Positions 18,042 through 28,224 are shown, counted from the first letter of the stretch. The stretch: DNA of 64,000 nt from Streptococcus constellatus (GCF_902167705.1 NZ_CABHMZ010000013.1:34323-98322), one strand, 5' to 3'. Notes: generated by a model not told the origin, from the sequence alone. Made by a program: numbers and translations.

Positions 18042-19427
18042 ATGACGAAAGAACGAGATTATGCCTTTGGATTTCATGACGATGTGAAACCTTTGTTCTC
18101 GACAGGCAAAGGTTTGACAGAAGAGGTTGTTCGTGAAATTTCTGAAATTAAAAATGAGCCGCAATGGATGTTGGATTATCGCTTGCGTTCTTTAGAGTTG
18201 TTCCATAAATTGCCCATGCCTGATTTTGGACCAGATTTATCCGGCATACGATTTGATGATATTATCTATTATCAAAAATTAAGTGGGGATCGGGCTAGAA
18301 GTTGGGATGAAGTACCAGATGAAATAAAGAAAACCTTTGAGCGTCTGGGTATTCCTGAAGCAGAGCGTCAATTTTTGTCAGGAGCAGTTGCTCAGTATGA
18401 ATCTGAAGTAGTCTATCACAACATGAAAGAAGAATTTGCCAAGCAAGGCATTATCTTTACCGATACCGACACAGCAGTACAAGAATATCCGGATTTGGTA
18501 AAAAAATACTTTGGAACAGTCATTTCTAATGCAGAGCACAAGTTTTCCGCTTTGAACAGTGCTGTTTGGTCAGGTGGCACATTTATCTATGTTCCTAAAA
18601 ATGTTCAATGTCAGGTGCCAGTTCAGACCTATTTCCGTATCAATGGAGAAAATGCCGGTCAGTTTGAACGCTCGCTCATTATCGTAGAAGAGGGTGGCTC
18701 TATTCAATACATTGAGGGTTGCACAGCGCCTACTTATACGACCAATAGTCTTCATGCTGCAAATGTGGAAATTATTGTCAAAAAAGATGCTTTTTTCCGC
18801 TATACAACTATTCAAAACTGGTCAGACAATGTTTATAATCTGGTGACAGAGCGTGGAACGGTTGAAGAAGGCGGTACTTTGGAATGGATTGACGGAAATC
18901 TGGGTAGCAAGGTCAATATGAAATACCCTTGTAGCATTTTGAATGGCCGCAATGCAAGAACTTCTGTTCTTTCCATGTCCTTTGCTAATTATGGTCAGCA
19001 TTTGGATGCGGGTTGTAAAGTCTATCACAATGCGCCGAAGACTTCTAGCACATTGATTTCCAAGTCTGTTGCAAAAGACGGTGGTAAGACGGATTACCGC
19101 GGTCAAGTCCGTTTTGGCAAGAACAGTGCTGGTTCAAAGTCTCACATTGAGTGCGACACGATTCTTATGGATGGTGAGTCTAGCTCAGATACCATTCCAT
19201 TTAACGAAATTCACAATTCAAATGTTGCACTTGAACACGAAGCTAAGGTTTCTAAGGTTTCAGAAGACCAGCTTTATTACCTTATGAGCCGTGGTATTAG
19301 CGAAGAAGAAGCAACTGCCATGATTATCAATGGCTTTATGGAGCCAATTACCAAAGAACTCCCAATGGAGTACGCAGTCGAACTTAATCAGCTCATCAAT
19401 ATGAGTATGGAAGGTTCTGTAGGATAA
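18042..19427 (+). CDS. sufB: stand-alone SufB-like Fe-S scaffold protein
   Basis: 461-aa SufB family protein with the beta-helix core. The conserved assembly residues are present: Cys371 in [11 protein letters not shown] and the following [15 protein letters not shown]is/Glu. The N-terminus ([17 protein letters not shown]) and C-terminus ([14 protein letters not shown]) are complete. In streptococci sufB normally ends a sufCDSUB operon; here it has its own promoter and terminator, with no sufC, D, S or U nearby. From memory of the pneumococcal protein it looks clearly diverged (perhaps two-thirds identical), so it may be a second copy rather than the housekeeping gene. Confidence 0.9.
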   Translation: MTKERDYAFGFHDDVKPLFSTGKGLTEEVVREISEIKNEPQWMLDYRLRSLELFHKLPMPDFGPDLSGIRFDDIIYYQKLSGDRARSWDEVPDEIKKTFERLGIPEAERQFLSGAVAQYESEVVYHNMKEEFAKQGIIFTDTDTAVQEYPDLVKKYFGTVISNAEHKFSALNSAVWSGGTFIYVPKNVQCQVPVQTYFRINGENAGQFERSLIIVEEGGSIQYIEGCTAPTYTTNSLHAANVEIIVKKDAFFRYTTIQNWSDNVYNLVTERGTVEEGGTLEWIDGNLGSKVNMKYPCSILNGRNARTSVLSMSFANYGQHLDAGCKVYHNAPKTSSTLISKSVAKDGGKTDYRGQVRFGKNSAGSKSHIECDTILMDGESSSDTIPFNEIHNSNVALEHEAKVSKVSEDQLYYLMSRGISEEEATAMIINGFMEPITKELPMEYAVELNQLINMSMEGSVG

Positions 19428-19431
19428 AAGT

Positions 19432-19457
19432 AAAAACAGCCGCATGGCTGTTTTTTT
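19432..19457 (+). terminator. sufB terminator
   Basis: AAAACAGCC-GCAT-GGCTGTTTTTTT immediately after the stop codon. Confidence 0.92.
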
Positions 19458-19595
19458 GTGTTTCTGATTGAAAGAAGAGAAAGAAAAAAGCACCGAATCG
19501 GTGCACGCTTTTGCAAGCTTGAGTACGGACAAAGCCTTATTTTAACTTGCTGTGTTGTTTCGAATGGTTCCAAAACAAAATACACTTCATAAGAC

Positions 19596-19623
19596 TTGCA
19601 AAATTTTTCAATCGTGCTATAAT
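19596..19623 (+). promoter_or_regulatory. promoter of the T-box/thrS transcript
   Basis: TTGCAA (19596-19601), a 16-nt spacer and TGC-TATAAT with the -10 at 19618-19623. Confidence 0.75.
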
Positions 19624-19629
19624 ACTCTT

Positions 19630-19838
19630 TAGAGACAAGTCAGTTAGTTCCTTTCTAGTAGAGAGTGCGTGGTTGCTGAAAACGCATAGAAAGTCTAATT
19701 TGATACTACTCGTTTGATTTTATGCAAACATAAAACGGTGGCTACGTTAGAGCCAATCAGAGGTGTCAACAAACTGTTTTGTTGTACATAAATGAAGGTG
19801 GAACCACGTTGCGACGTCCTTTTAGGATGTCGCTTTTT
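19630..19838 (+). promoter_or_regulatory. T-box riboswitch (threonine)
   Basis: tRNA-sensing leader that permits transcription when uncharged tRNA accumulates. Visible parts are stem I with its AGAGAGTGCG region (about 19660-19740), the conserved T-box TGAAGGTGGAACCACG (19793-19808) and the terminator GCGACGTCC/AGGATGTCGC with a T-run (19811-19838), whose 5' arm overlaps the antiterminator partner. An ACT triplet (in GATACTACTCG, near 19705) is a plausible threonine specifier, in keeping with thrS downstream. A P-loop kinase gene, now broken, sits between leader and thrS. Confidence 0.9.
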
Positions 19839-19862
19839 GTTTTGTCGGAAGGAGGCAGAGAT

Positions 19863-20653
19863 ATGCTCTATATGATTGGTGGATCGCCTTGCAGCGGGAA
19901 GTCAACGATCGCTTCCCTTCTTGCTCAGCAGTATAGGTTGCTTCATATCAAGCTAGATGATCTGGTAGACGAGATGATGGACCAAGCAAAAGCAAGCGCA
20001 AAGCCGATTTCCCTTCTGAGACAGGACAGAAGTCCGAATCAAATCTGGCTGAGAAGTCCAGAGGAGATAGCGGATGAGGAATGGCGTTTTTATGAGGAGA
20101 TTTTTCCTTATGTGACATCTTACTTGATAGAACATCAAGAGCAGCCACTCTTGCTGGAAGGAGCAGGGCTGTTGCCTCACTTGGTAAAGGGCCTTGAAGA
20201 ACCGGCAGTTTCCTATCTATGCCTGACTCCGGTAGCGGATTTTCAGAAAAAGCATTATCGGCAGAGAGAATGGGGAGCGGGACAGAACTTCTCTTGAAAA
20301 TTTTAAGTTCGTAGTCCCGCCCCCGCAAGGGCGATTAGGTGCTCTTCCGAGCTTTAAAAGCGAATGAAGAGCCCAATCGCCGACTGCGTTATTCGTTTAT
20401 TACTAAATAAGAGTAGAAGCAGAAACACTTTTTGCCTCAGCTTCATCCAATCCTGAGCAGGATTTTGAAAACGGGATGCAGCGGGACATTCTGTTTGCCC
20501 AACCGGTACGGAAGGAAGCCCAGAAATTAGGCTATCCCAGCCTCATAACAGATGGCAGTCGGTCAGAAAAGGAGACTGCAAAAGAGATTGCCAGGCTCTT
20601 AAAATTACCCCATACAAATACAATAGATATTAAAGGAGAAACATATGATTAAG
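19863..20653 (+). pseudogene. P-loop nucleotide kinase-like gene, disrupted by a palindromic repeat
   Basis: The N-terminal part (19863-20297) starts MLYMIGGSPCSGKSTIASLL, a classical Walker A, preceded by GGAGG. It runs about 139 codons to residues HYRQREW, then enters a dispersed repeat and stops at 20297. The C-terminal part reappears in another register at about 20430-20653 (NPEQDFENGMQRDILFAQ, then ITDGSRSEKETAKEIARLL), overlapping the thrS start by 9 nt. This is therefore an insertion-inactivated gene of a small uncharacterised kinase-like family. It is the first gene under the threonine T-box, so it may have been linked to threonine or tRNA stress. Function unknown. Confidence 0.85.
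20273..20425. repeat. dispersed palindromic repeat (copy 2) inside the kinase gene
   Basis: Begins near GCGGGACAGAACTT (20278) with a facing arm AAGTTCGTAGTCCCGC ending near 20319. A second inverted pair around 20326-20385 (GGGCGATTAGGTGCTCTTC / GAAGAGCCCAATCGCC) follows. The arm GACTACGAACTT-AAAATTTTCAAG (on the minus strand) matches copies at 2.4 and 56.3 kb. The right boundary is estimated from where the interrupted protein resumes. Confidence 0.75.
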
Positions 20654-22597
20654 ATTACTTTCCCAGATGGCGTTGTTCGTGAATACGAATCAGGCAGCAC
20701 AACTTTTGACATTGCCCAATCTATCAGTAATTCTTTGGCGAAGAAAGCCTTGGCTGGTAAATTTAACGGCAAATTGATTGACACAACTCGCCCTATCACA
20801 GAAGATGGTAGCATCGAAATCGTCACACCTGACCATGAAGATGCCCTGCCTATTTTGCGTCACTCAACAGCTCATCTCTTTGCCCAAGCGGCTCGTCGTC
20901 TCTTTCCAGACATTCACTTGGGTGTCGGTCCAGCTATTCAAGACGGATTTTACTATGATACGGACAATGCTGCAGGACAGATTTCCAACGAAGATCTGCC
21001 TCGTATCGAAGAAGAAATGAAGAAGATTGTCAAGGAGAATTTCCCGTCAATTCGCGAAGAAGTGACAAAAGACCAAGCACGAGAAATTTTCAAGAATGAT
21101 CCTTACAAGTTGGAATTGATTGAGGAGCATTCAGAAGATGAAGGAGGCCTTACGATCTACCGTCAAGGTGAATATGTGGACCTTTGCCGTGGACCTCACG
21201 TGCCATCAACTGGGCGCATTCAAATTTTCCATTTGTTAAATGTAGCGGGTGCTTACTGGCGTGGAAATAGTGACAATGCTATGATGCAACGGATTTATGG
21301 AACAGCTTGGTTTGATAAGAAAGACCTAAAAAACTATCTTCAAATGCGTGAAGAAGCGAAGGAACGTGATCACCGTAAGCTCGGTAAAGAGTTGGATCTT
21401 TTCATGATTTCTCCTGAAGTTGGGCAAGGTCTTCCATTCTGGCTTCCAGATGGTGCGACTATTCGTCGTATCGTAGAGCGCTATATTACAGACCGCGAAG
21501 TCAATGATGGCTACCAACACGTGTATACGCCACCGCTTGCAAGTGTAGAATTATACAAAACTTCTGGGCACTGGGAACATTATCAAGAAGATATGTTTCC
21601 GCCAATGGATATGGGAGACGGTGAACAATTTGTTCTTCGTCCGATGAATTGCCCACACCATATTGAGGTCTATAAAAACCATGTGCATTCTTATCGCGAG
21701 CTGCCAATTCGTATTGCAGAACTTGGTATGATGCACCGTTTTGAAAAATCAGGTGCGCTCTCAGGACTTCAACGTGTCCGTGAAATGACACTGAATGATT
21801 CTCACTTATTTGTCATGCCAGAGCAAATTCAAGAAGAATTTAAACATGTGCTGGATTTGATGATTGATGTTTACAAAGACTTCAATATCACAGATTATCG
21901 TTTCCGTCTGTCTTATCGTGACCCGAATGACAAACATAAATATTTTTATAATGATGAAATGTGGGAAAATGCTCAACGCATGTTAAAAGGAGCAATGGAT
22001 GACTTAGGTTTGGACTACTTTGAGGCAGAAGGTGAAGCTGCTTTCTACGGTCCTAAGTTGGATGTTCAAGTAAAAACGGCTCTCGGAAATGAAGAAACTC
22101 TTTCCACTATTCAATTGGACTTCTTGTTGCCAGAACGTTTCGACCTTCATTATGTCGGAGCAGACGGTGAAGAGCATCGTCCAGTCATGATTCACCGTGG
22201 TATTGTGTCTACTATGGAGCGCTTTATTGCTTACTTGATTGAAACTTACAAGGGTGCTTTCCCGACTTGGCTTGCTCCTCATCAAGTGACGGTCATTCCG
22301 ATTTCTAATGAAGCACATGCTGACTATGCTTGGAAAGTGGCGAAAGAACTGCGCAATCGTGGTGTCCGTGTGGATGTCGATGAGCGTAATGAAAAAATGC
22401 AATACAAGATTCGTCAAAGTCAAACCCACAAAGTTCCTTATCAATTGATTGTAGGAGACAAGGAACAAGCAGATGGTACAGTGAATGTCCGCCGTTATGG
22501 TCAAAAACAAACGCATACAGAAACAGTTGCAGAATTTGTAAATCATATTTTGGCAGATATTGCTAGAAAATCACGCTTAGATGATAGTGAAAACTAA
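20645..22597 (+). CDS. thrS: threonyl-tRNA synthetase
   Basis: Charges tRNA-Thr. 650 aa with all domains: N-terminal TGS ([17 protein letters not shown]), editing domain with [14 protein letters not shown], class II catalytic core with the zinc-binding [10 protein letters not shown] and motif 3 [11 protein letters not shown], and a C-terminal anticodon-binding domain. AAAGGAG precedes the ATG. Expression is presumably governed by the T-box leader 800 nt upstream, unless the intervening repeat alters read-through. Ends at a strong terminator. Confidence 0.98.
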   Translation: MIKITFPDGVVREYESGSTTFDIAQSISNSLAKKALAGKFNGKLIDTTRPITEDGSIEIVTPDHEDALPILRHSTAHLFAQAARRLFPDIHLGVGPAIQDGFYYDTDNAAGQISNEDLPRIEEEMKKIVKENFPSIREEVTKDQAREIFKNDPYKLELIEEHSEDEGGLTIYRQGEYVDLCRGPHVPSTGRIQIFHLLNVAGAYWRGNSDNAMMQRIYGTAWFDKKDLKNYLQMREEAKERDHRKLGKELDLFMISPEVGQGLPFWLPDGATIRRIVERYITDREVNDGYQHVYTPPLASVELYKTSGHWEHYQEDMFPPMDMGDGEQFVLRPMNCPHHIEVYKNHVHSYRELPIRIAELGMMHRFEKSGALSGLQRVREMTLNDSHLFVMPEQIQEEFKHVLDLMIDVYKDFNITDYRFRLSYRDPNDKHKYFYNDEMWENAQRMLKGAMDDLGLDYFEAEGEAAFYGPKLDVQVKTALGNEETLSTIQLDFLLPERFDLHYVGADGEEHRPVMIHRGIVSTMERFIAYLIETYKGAFPTWLAPHQVTVIPISNEAHADYAWKVAKELRNRGVRVDVDERNEKMQYKIRQSQTHKVPYQLIVGDKEQADGTVNVRRYGQKQTHTETVAEFVNHILADIARKSRLDDSEN

Positions 22598-22616
22598 GCT
22601 AGAAAAGATGTATATT

Positions 22617-22667
22617 AAAAACTCTATCTCTAATTGGGAAAATCCCTTTTAGAAATAGAGTTTTTTT
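22617..22667 (+). terminator. thrS terminator
   Basis: AAAACTCTAT ... ATAGAGTTTTTTT with an inner GGGA/TCCC pairing. Confidence 0.9.
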
Positions 22668-22674
22668 CATTTTA

Positions 22675-23073
22675 TCATTGCCAAGCGTCATAATCAAATG
22701 TTTGTAAAATCGTATTCGTCATTTCTTCAGGTGTTTCTTTAGTGCCACTTGAAATCCAAAGTGAGATAATGCCCTCTACACTAGATAGAAAAACTTCAAG
22801 CGCATATTTTTCAGAAATGGTGAAATTTTCTTTTAAAAAGTGTTCGGTTTGAAGTTTGTGCTGCTCGTTAGTTACAATGCTAAGCATGAATTCACGGATT
22901 GTTTCACGGAAATTGAGGTAATGACTTTGAGAAACGGCATAAATCAAGTCATGGTTTTGTTGGAGATAACTTAGATTGGCAATGAGTAGGTCGCGCGTGT
23001 TTGCCGATTTTGTACCATAATACTCCTTAAATGAACACTCTGTTGATGATTGATGATTGCCTTTATGGTAAGT
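22675..23073 (-). pseudogene. TetR-family regulator remnant lacking its DNA-binding domain
   Basis: Only the C-terminal, ligand/dimer half of a TetR-like regulator can be read. The frame is open from an in-frame stop at 23074-23076 through FKEYYGTKSANTRDLL, LSYLQQNHDLIYAVSQSHY and EVFLSSVEGIISLWISSG to the end, DYDAWQ. It contains no ATG and no helix-turn-helix; the only start-like codon (TTG, 22947) would give 90 aa. The N-terminal 50-70 residues should lie where the divergent ABC gene and its leader now begin. Most likely a truncated repressor of the neighbouring transporter. Confidence 0.75.
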
Positions 23074-23151
23074 CTATTTTATAATAAAGATAGGATTCAA
23101 TCAACAGCTTGTTTATTTTATTGGACATGGAAACTGAAAGAGGAAAAGACG

Positions 23152-23853
23152 ATGGCTTATATTGAAATGAAGCATAGTTACAAACGGTATCAAATGGGAG
23201 ACACAGAAATCATTGCCAATAATGACATCTCTTTTGACATCGAAAAAGGAGAATTGGTCATCATTCTTGGAGCTTCTGGTGCTGGAAAATCAACGATTTT
23301 GAACATTCTTGGTGGGATGGATAACAACGACGAGGGAGATGTGCTGATTGATGGGCAAAATATAGCGCATTACAACGCTCATCAACTGACAGACTATCGG
23401 AGAAAAGATGTTGGCTTTGTCTTTCAATTTTATAATTTAGTTCCCAATCTAACGGCGCTAGAAAATGTTGAGCTAGCTTCAGAAATTGTTCAAGATGCGC
23501 AGGACGCAGCAGAGGCGTTAGCAGCAGTTGGTTTGGGAAATCGGCTGCATAATTTTCCTGCTCAACTATCTGGCGGCGAGCAGCAACGGGTTTCCATTGC
23601 GCGTGCCGTGGCAAAAAATCCCAAAATTTTGCTTTGTGATGAACCAACAGGCGCACTGGACTATAAAACAGGTAAGCAAGTGCTGCAAATCCTTCAAGAT
23701 ATGTCGCGAAAGCAAGGTGCGACAGTGATTATCGTGACTCATAATGGTGCGTTAGCTCCGATTGCAGACCGCGTGATTCACATGCACGATGCACGGATTC
23801 AGTCTGTCACTTTGAATGAACATCCTCAAGATATTGCAAGTCTAGAGTATTAG
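23152..23853 (+). CDS. ABC transporter ATP-binding protein (MacB/LolD-like)
   Basis: 233 aa ATPase of a type VII (MacB/FtsX) system, beginning [16 protein letters not shown] behind AGAGGAA. Walker [11 protein letters not shown]-loop FVFQFYNL, signature [15 protein letters not shown], Walker [13 protein letters not shown] and switch His (VTHN) are intact. Longer in-frame starts upstream lack support. Paired with the large permease gene 14 nt downstream. The divergent TetR fragment suggests the system was once ligand-regulated and may now be derepressed. Confidence 0.94.
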   Translation: MAYIEMKHSYKRYQMGDTEIIANNDISFDIEKGELVIILGASGAGKSTILNILGGMDNNDEGDVLIDGQNIAHYNAHQLTDYRRKDVGFVFQFYNLVPNLTALENVELASEIVQDAQDAAEALAAVGLGNRLHNFPAQLSGGEQQRVSIARAVAKNPKILLCDEPTGALDYKTGKQVLQILQDMSRKQGATVIIVTHNGALAPIADRVIHMHDARIQSVTLNEHPQDIASLEY

Positions 23854-23867
23854 TGAGGAGTGGTGAT

Positions 23868-26800
23868 ATGAAAAAATCCATTCTAAATAAGGACATCTGG
23901 CTCTCTTTTCGTCAATCCAAAGGACGCTTCCTATCTATTATGTTTTTGATGATGTTAGGTTCTTTTGCACTAGTGGGACTGAAAGCAGCTAGTCCAGACA
24001 TTGAAAATTCAGCCAATCGTTATCTTTCACAGATGAAAATGATGGATTTGGCAGTGATGTCAGACTATGGTATCAGCAAAGTTGACCAAAAAGAACTTAA
24101 TGGAATTCCAAATGCACAGATAGAATATGGTTATTTTACAGATACGGTGATTGGAGATAGTTCAACTTCTGTTCGAGTTTTTTCTCAGACAAATAAAATT
24201 TCTAAGTTCAAGCTTGTCTCAGGGCAGTTTCCAAGCAAGGAAAATCAGGTAGCTTTGGCTAGTTTTTATCAAGGAAAATACAAGATTGGCGATAGCATTA
24301 CTTTAAATGAAGAAGGAACCAATGATTATGCTTTGAAGCAGCATACCTTTACGGTGACGGGATTCGTCAATTCAAGTGAATTGGCTTCGACGATTTCTCT
24401 TGGCAATTCTAACTCGGGGAGTGGTACCTTGTCTGCTTATGCAGTAGTGACGCCAAAAACGTTTCAAAGTTCAGTCTATACAGTTGCTCGTTTGAGGTAT
24501 GATGATTTAAAATCATTCAATTCTTTTGGAGACTCCTATCGAAAAAAGGTAAAACAGCATGAAAATGAGCTGGAAAAGCTAGTGGCCGATAATGGAAAAA
24601 ATCGTTTATCAGAGATAAAAGTCCAAGCACAGGCAAAAATTGCGGACGGCGAAGCAAACATTCAAACTTCTCAACAAGCATTGGAAGACGCCCAACGGCA
24701 ATTAAGGACTGCGCAGGGTCAAATTGATCAAAAAAGAGCAGATTTAGAGCTTGCTCAAGGTCAATTAGCTGAAAAAGAAAGTTTACTTGTGCAAGGAGCC
24801 ACTCAAATTGCACAGGCTGAACAAACTTTAGCAAGCTCGAAAGAAAAATTAGATACAGCCGCCGCTCAACTGTCTTCAGGTTGGGCACAATTGAACCAAA
24901 CGAAAATCCAATTAGATCTGGCAGCTAGTCAGTTATCTGCTGCAAAAGAAAATCTAGCAAACGGTCAAGCTACATTAGCTACTGCGCAGGCAGAATTGGA
25001 AAAAGGTCAAACGCAGCTTGCAGCTGCAAAAACTGATTTGCAGACAAAAATAGCTGTGCTACAAGCACAAGGAATTGATCCAACAACAGTGCCTGAAATT
25101 GTTGCAGCACAAACTCAACTAGCACAAGAAGAAGCAAAATTAAATCTTGCACGCGCAGAACTGGAGGAAAAGCAGGCTGAATTTCAAACTGGACTGGCAC
25201 AGTACAAAAGCCAAGAAGCGCTTTATCAAGCAGGACTTGCCCAATACCAATCTGCGGCTGAGACATTGAATGCGAAACAAGCTGAATATGATGCAGGCTT
25301 GGCTGCATATCAAAGTGGTCAAGCAACCTTAAGAAATAAACAAGCCGAGTACCAAGCAGGTCAAGACCAATTGGCGCAAGCAAAACAACAAATCGCAGAG
25401 GGTCAGACGCAATTAAACCAAGCTCAGGCGACATTGAACGATAAAAAAACTGAATACGAAAAGCAAAAGAAAGATGCTGAAACAAAAATAAAAAATGGGC
25501 AAGCAGACATTCAAAAGGCAAAAGATGAAGTAGCTGGCTTGTTTGTACCAACCTACCGCGTGTATACACGTCGGACATTTCCAGGAGCTGATGAGTACAC
25601 AACAACGGCAAATCGTGCTTATGGAATCTCAGCTGTAGGGAATGCTTTTCCGATTGTATTGTATCTGGTAGCGGCCCTTGTAACAGTAACGACGATGACG
25701 CGTTTTGTCAGTGAAGAACGCACAAATGCTGGCGTTTTAAAAGCTTTGGGTTATCGGAATCAAGATGTCGTTAAGAAATTTGTCATTTATGGCTTGGTTT
25801 CAAGTTTGTTAGGTACAGTAATGGGAAGTTTGTTAGGTACTTATTTCTTACCGTACATCTTAGGGAAAACGATTTTTAAGACATCAACTTATCCAGCATT
25901 GCGATTAGACTTTTATTGGGAAATCAGTCTCATTGCTCTTGTGTGCTCGGTCTTGTGTGGCGTTGCACCAGCCCTTTATATTGCCCACAAAGAGTTGAAA
26001 GAAAAACCGTCTCAATTATTGTTACCCAAGGCACCTACTAAAGGCTCAAAAATCTTGTTAGAGCGGATTGACTTCATCTGGCGTCGCCTTAGTTTCACGC
26101 AAAAAGTAACAGCTCGAAATATCTTTCGTTACAAGCAAAGAATGCTGATGACTATTTTTGGTGTGGCAGGCTCCGTCGCCCTCTTATTTGCTGGTCTGGG
26201 GATGTCTTCTTCCATGGAAGGTATGGGAAGTCGGCAGTATGGAGAAATTATCAAATACGATGCGGTCATTTCGCAAAAATATCATCTCAAATCGGACGAG
26301 CAAGCAGCAATCAATCATTTATTAGCAGATAAAAAAATAGCTAAAAAGCACGGCATTTATCAGGAAACATTTACCAAAAAAATCAAGGGTGCTAAAGATG
26401 AACAATCTCTTGCGTTATTTGTGACAACAGGCAAGGATTTTCATCATTTTATGGAACTCTACGACAGCCGAAGCAAAGCGAAGTTGAAGCTGTCTTCGCA
26501 TGGAGCAGTCATTTCTCAGAAATTAGCAACTATTATGAGCATTTCTGTCGGGGATACTTTTGAGGTGACATCTGACGAGGGGAAACGCTATAAAATCAAA
26601 GTTTCTGGTATCGCTGAAATGTATGCAGGGCATTTTATCTTTATGAACCAGGGCTATTATCAAACGGTATTTGCTCGCAAATTCCAAGAAAATGCTTATC
26701 TGATAAAATTGAAAGATCCCTCTAGTAAAAATATACAAGATACCGCAGCAGCCTTCATGAAATTAACAGGCGTGCGAGCAGTCGTACAAAATACGGGTAT

Positions 26801-27233
26801 TTTGGAACAAATTGATGTCATTGTCAAATCTCTTGGCTTTGTGATGCAGATTTTAACCTTTGCCTCTATTTTACTAGCCATTGTGATTCTTTATAATTTG
26901 ATGAACATCAATGTTGCAGAGCGGATTCGAGAATTATCAACGATTAAAGTATTGGGATTTCATAATAAAGAAGTCACGCTTTATATTTATCGAGAGACCA
27001 TTCTTTTGTCTGTTATTGGTATTATTGTAGGCTTGTTTTTGGGGAATATCTTACATCGCTCCCTTTTAGAGACGATTGCTCCAGATGCCTTTCTTCTCAA
27101 TCCGACAGTATCGGTGTTTGTATATCTTGTACCAGTCTTTTCTATCATCATGATTTTGATTGTCTTAGGCTTTATGGTCAATGCAATTCTGAGACGTATT
27201 GACATGTTGGAAGCGTTGAAGTCGGTAGATTGA
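23868..27233 (+). CDS. large FtsX-type ABC permease with extracellular coiled coil
   Basis: 1121-aa membrane protein. An N-terminal membrane segment (about residues 20-40) is followed by an extracellular domain. A very long Ala/Gln/Glu-rich coiled coil spans roughly residues 230-555 (repeating blocks such as LAQAKQQIAEGQTQLNQAQ). The first FtsX domain has three membrane segments at about 590-700, and the second has four, with AERIRELSTIKVLGF near the C-terminus. Such permeases do mechanotransmission or lipoprotein/peptide export rather than classic uptake. The coiled coil may reach across the wall to a partner. Substrate unknown. A terminator follows at 27243-27279. Confidence 0.9.
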   Translation: MKKSILNKDIWLSFRQSKGRFLSIMFLMMLGSFALVGLKAASPDIENSANRYLSQMKMMDLAVMSDYGISKVDQKELNGIPNAQIEYGYFTDTVIGDSSTSVRVFSQTNKISKFKLVSGQFPSKENQVALASFYQGKYKIGDSITLNEEGTNDYALKQHTFTVTGFVNSSELASTISLGNSNSGSGTLSAYAVVTPKTFQSSVYTVARLRYDDLKSFNSFGDSYRKKVKQHENELEKLVADNGKNRLSEIKVQAQAKIADGEANIQTSQQALEDAQRQLRTAQGQIDQKRADLELAQGQLAEKESLLVQGATQIAQAEQTLASSKEKLDTAAAQLSSGWAQLNQTKIQLDLAASQLSAAKENLANGQATLATAQAELEKGQTQLAAAKTDLQTKIAVLQAQGIDPTTVPEIVAAQTQLAQEEAKLNLARAELEEKQAEFQTGLAQYKSQEALYQAGLAQYQSAAETLNAKQAEYDAGLAAYQSGQATLRNKQAEYQAGQDQLAQAKQQIAEGQTQLNQAQATLNDKKTEYEKQKKDAETKIKNGQADIQKAKDEVAGLFVPTYRVYTRRTFPGADEYTTTANRAYGISAVGNAFPIVLYLVAALVTVTTMTRFVSEERTNAGVLKALGYRNQDVVKKFVIYGLVSSLLGTVMGSLLGTYFLPYILGKTIFKTSTYPALRLDFYWEISLIALVCSVLCGVAPALYIAHKELKEKPSQLLLPKAPTKGSKILLERIDFIWRRLSFTQKVTARNIFRYKQRMLMTIFGVAGSVALLFAGLGMSSSMEGMGSRQYGEIIKYDAVISQKYHLKSDEQAAINHLLADKKIAKKHGIYQETFTKKIKGAKDEQSLALFVTTGKDFHHFMELYDSRSKAKLKLSSHGAVISQKLATIMSISVGDTFEVTSDEGKRYKIKVSGIAEMYAGHFIFMNQGYYQTVFARKFQENAYLIKLKDPSSKNIQDTAAAFMKLTGVRAVVQNTGILEQIDVIVKSLGFVMQILTFASILLAIVILYNLMNINVAERIRELSTIKVLGFHNKEVTLYIYRETILLSVIGIIVGLFLGNILHRSLLETIAPDAFLLNPTVSVFVYLVPVFSIIMILIVLGFMVNAILRRIDMLEALKSVD

Positions 27234-27242
27234 TGAGGCAGT

Positions 27243-27279
27243 AAAACTTTCACTCAAACTTGGGAGTGGAAGTTTTTTC
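27243..27279 (+). terminator. terminator after the FtsX permease
   Basis: AAACTTTCACTC ... GAGTGGAAGTTTTTT. Confidence 0.85.
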
Positions 27280-27323
27280 TTGGTTTGTTATAATATTTTA
27301 TAAAGGACAGATGAAACGGTACA

Positions 27324-28166
27324 ATGAAACGAAAAATTGCTTTATTATCAGATATTCATGGAAATGTAACGGCATTAGAAGCTGTTTTGGCGGACGCTAA
27401 AAAGGAACAGGTGACCGATTACTGGTTTTTAGGAGATTTATTGGCACCGGGAACGGGGCGAAGGAAGATTCTTGACTTAATGGTTGCTTTACCGATTAGT
27501 CTTCAAGTACGAGGAAATTGGGAAGATAGCATTTGGAATGCCCTTCATGGAAAATTAGATATCAGTCGCCCTAGTCATTTATATATGGTTTGTATGTGCC
27601 AGTATCTTTTGGAAGAAGTCACGCCTGAAGAACTGAACCGATTGCATGAATTGCCTTTGCAGCTTTTGACAAAAGTTGGCGATTTAGAAATCGCTGTGAC
27701 TCATCATTTGCCAGATAAAAATTGGGGACGAGAGTTGATTCATATTGGTCAACAAGAGAACTTTGACCGCCTGTTTGAAGGTCATCATTGTGCCATTGCC
27801 ATTTATGGTCATATTCATCAGCAATTTCTTCGTTATGCGACGGGTGGGCAGATGATTATCAATCCAGGCTCTATCGGTCATCCGTTCTTTCTAGATGCTT
27901 GTTTGCGAAAGGATCTGCGAGCTCAGTATGCTATTTTAAAAATTGATGAACAAGGTTTAGCAGATGTTGACTTTAGGCGAGTTGCTTATGATGTAAATAA
28001 AGAATTGGAAATGGCGAGAATATTGAAATTGCCTTATTATGAAGTGTATTACGAAAGTTTAGTCAATGGAATTCATCATACGCATAACCATGATTTACTT
28101 CGGGCGATTAGTGAGCGAGAAGATTATGTTGCACATCTCAAGGAGTTTTTGAGAAGTAACACTTGA
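27324..28166 (+). CDS. calcineurin-like metallophosphoesterase
   Basis: 280 aa with the five metal-binding blocks of the family: LLSDIHGNVTALE, WFLGDLLAPG, VRGNWEDS, AVTHHLPD and YGHIHQQF. The order and spacing resemble the YfcE/serine-threonine phosphatase-like group, whose members hydrolyse phosphodiesters or phosphoproteins. The biological substrate is unknown. The ribosome site is weak (GGAC about 15 nt upstream), so the start has some doubt, but no other in-frame ATG preserves the DIHGN block near the N-terminus. Confidence 0.88.
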   Translation: MKRKIALLSDIHGNVTALEAVLADAKKEQVTDYWFLGDLLAPGTGRRKILDLMVALPISLQVRGNWEDSIWNALHGKLDISRPSHLYMVCMCQYLLEEVTPEELNRLHELPLQLLTKVGDLEIAVTHHLPDKNWGRELIHIGQQENFDRLFEGHHCAIAIYGHIHQQFLRYATGGQMIINPGSIGHPFFLDACLRKDLRAQYAILKIDEQGLADVDFRRVAYDVNKELEMARILKLPYYEVYYESLVNGIHHTHNHDLLRAISEREDYVAHLKEFLRSNT

Positions 28167-28191
28167 AGTTACAACATAAATAAAGTATACT
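28154..28191 (+). promoter_or_regulatory. rrf2 promoter with Rrf2 operator
   Basis: TTGAAG (28163-28168) and TATACT (28186-28191), 17-nt spacer. The inverted repeat AAGTAAC-N7-GTTACAA (28154-28174) covers the -35. The same pattern occurs twice at the ywnB-like promoter (38006-38067), which indicates a shared regulator, most simply the Rrf2 protein encoded here. Confidence 0.75.
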
Positions 28192-28224
28192 AGTAATAGA
28201 ATCAGCAAATGAAAGGAGTTTTAC

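Noticed and set aside
24517..25611. Long antisense reading frames (123 and 210 codons) under the coiled-coil part of the FtsX permease
   Set aside because: They mirror the repetitive A/Q-rich codons of the real gene, have no ribosome site, and their translations are low-complexity Leu/Phe/Gln stretches.
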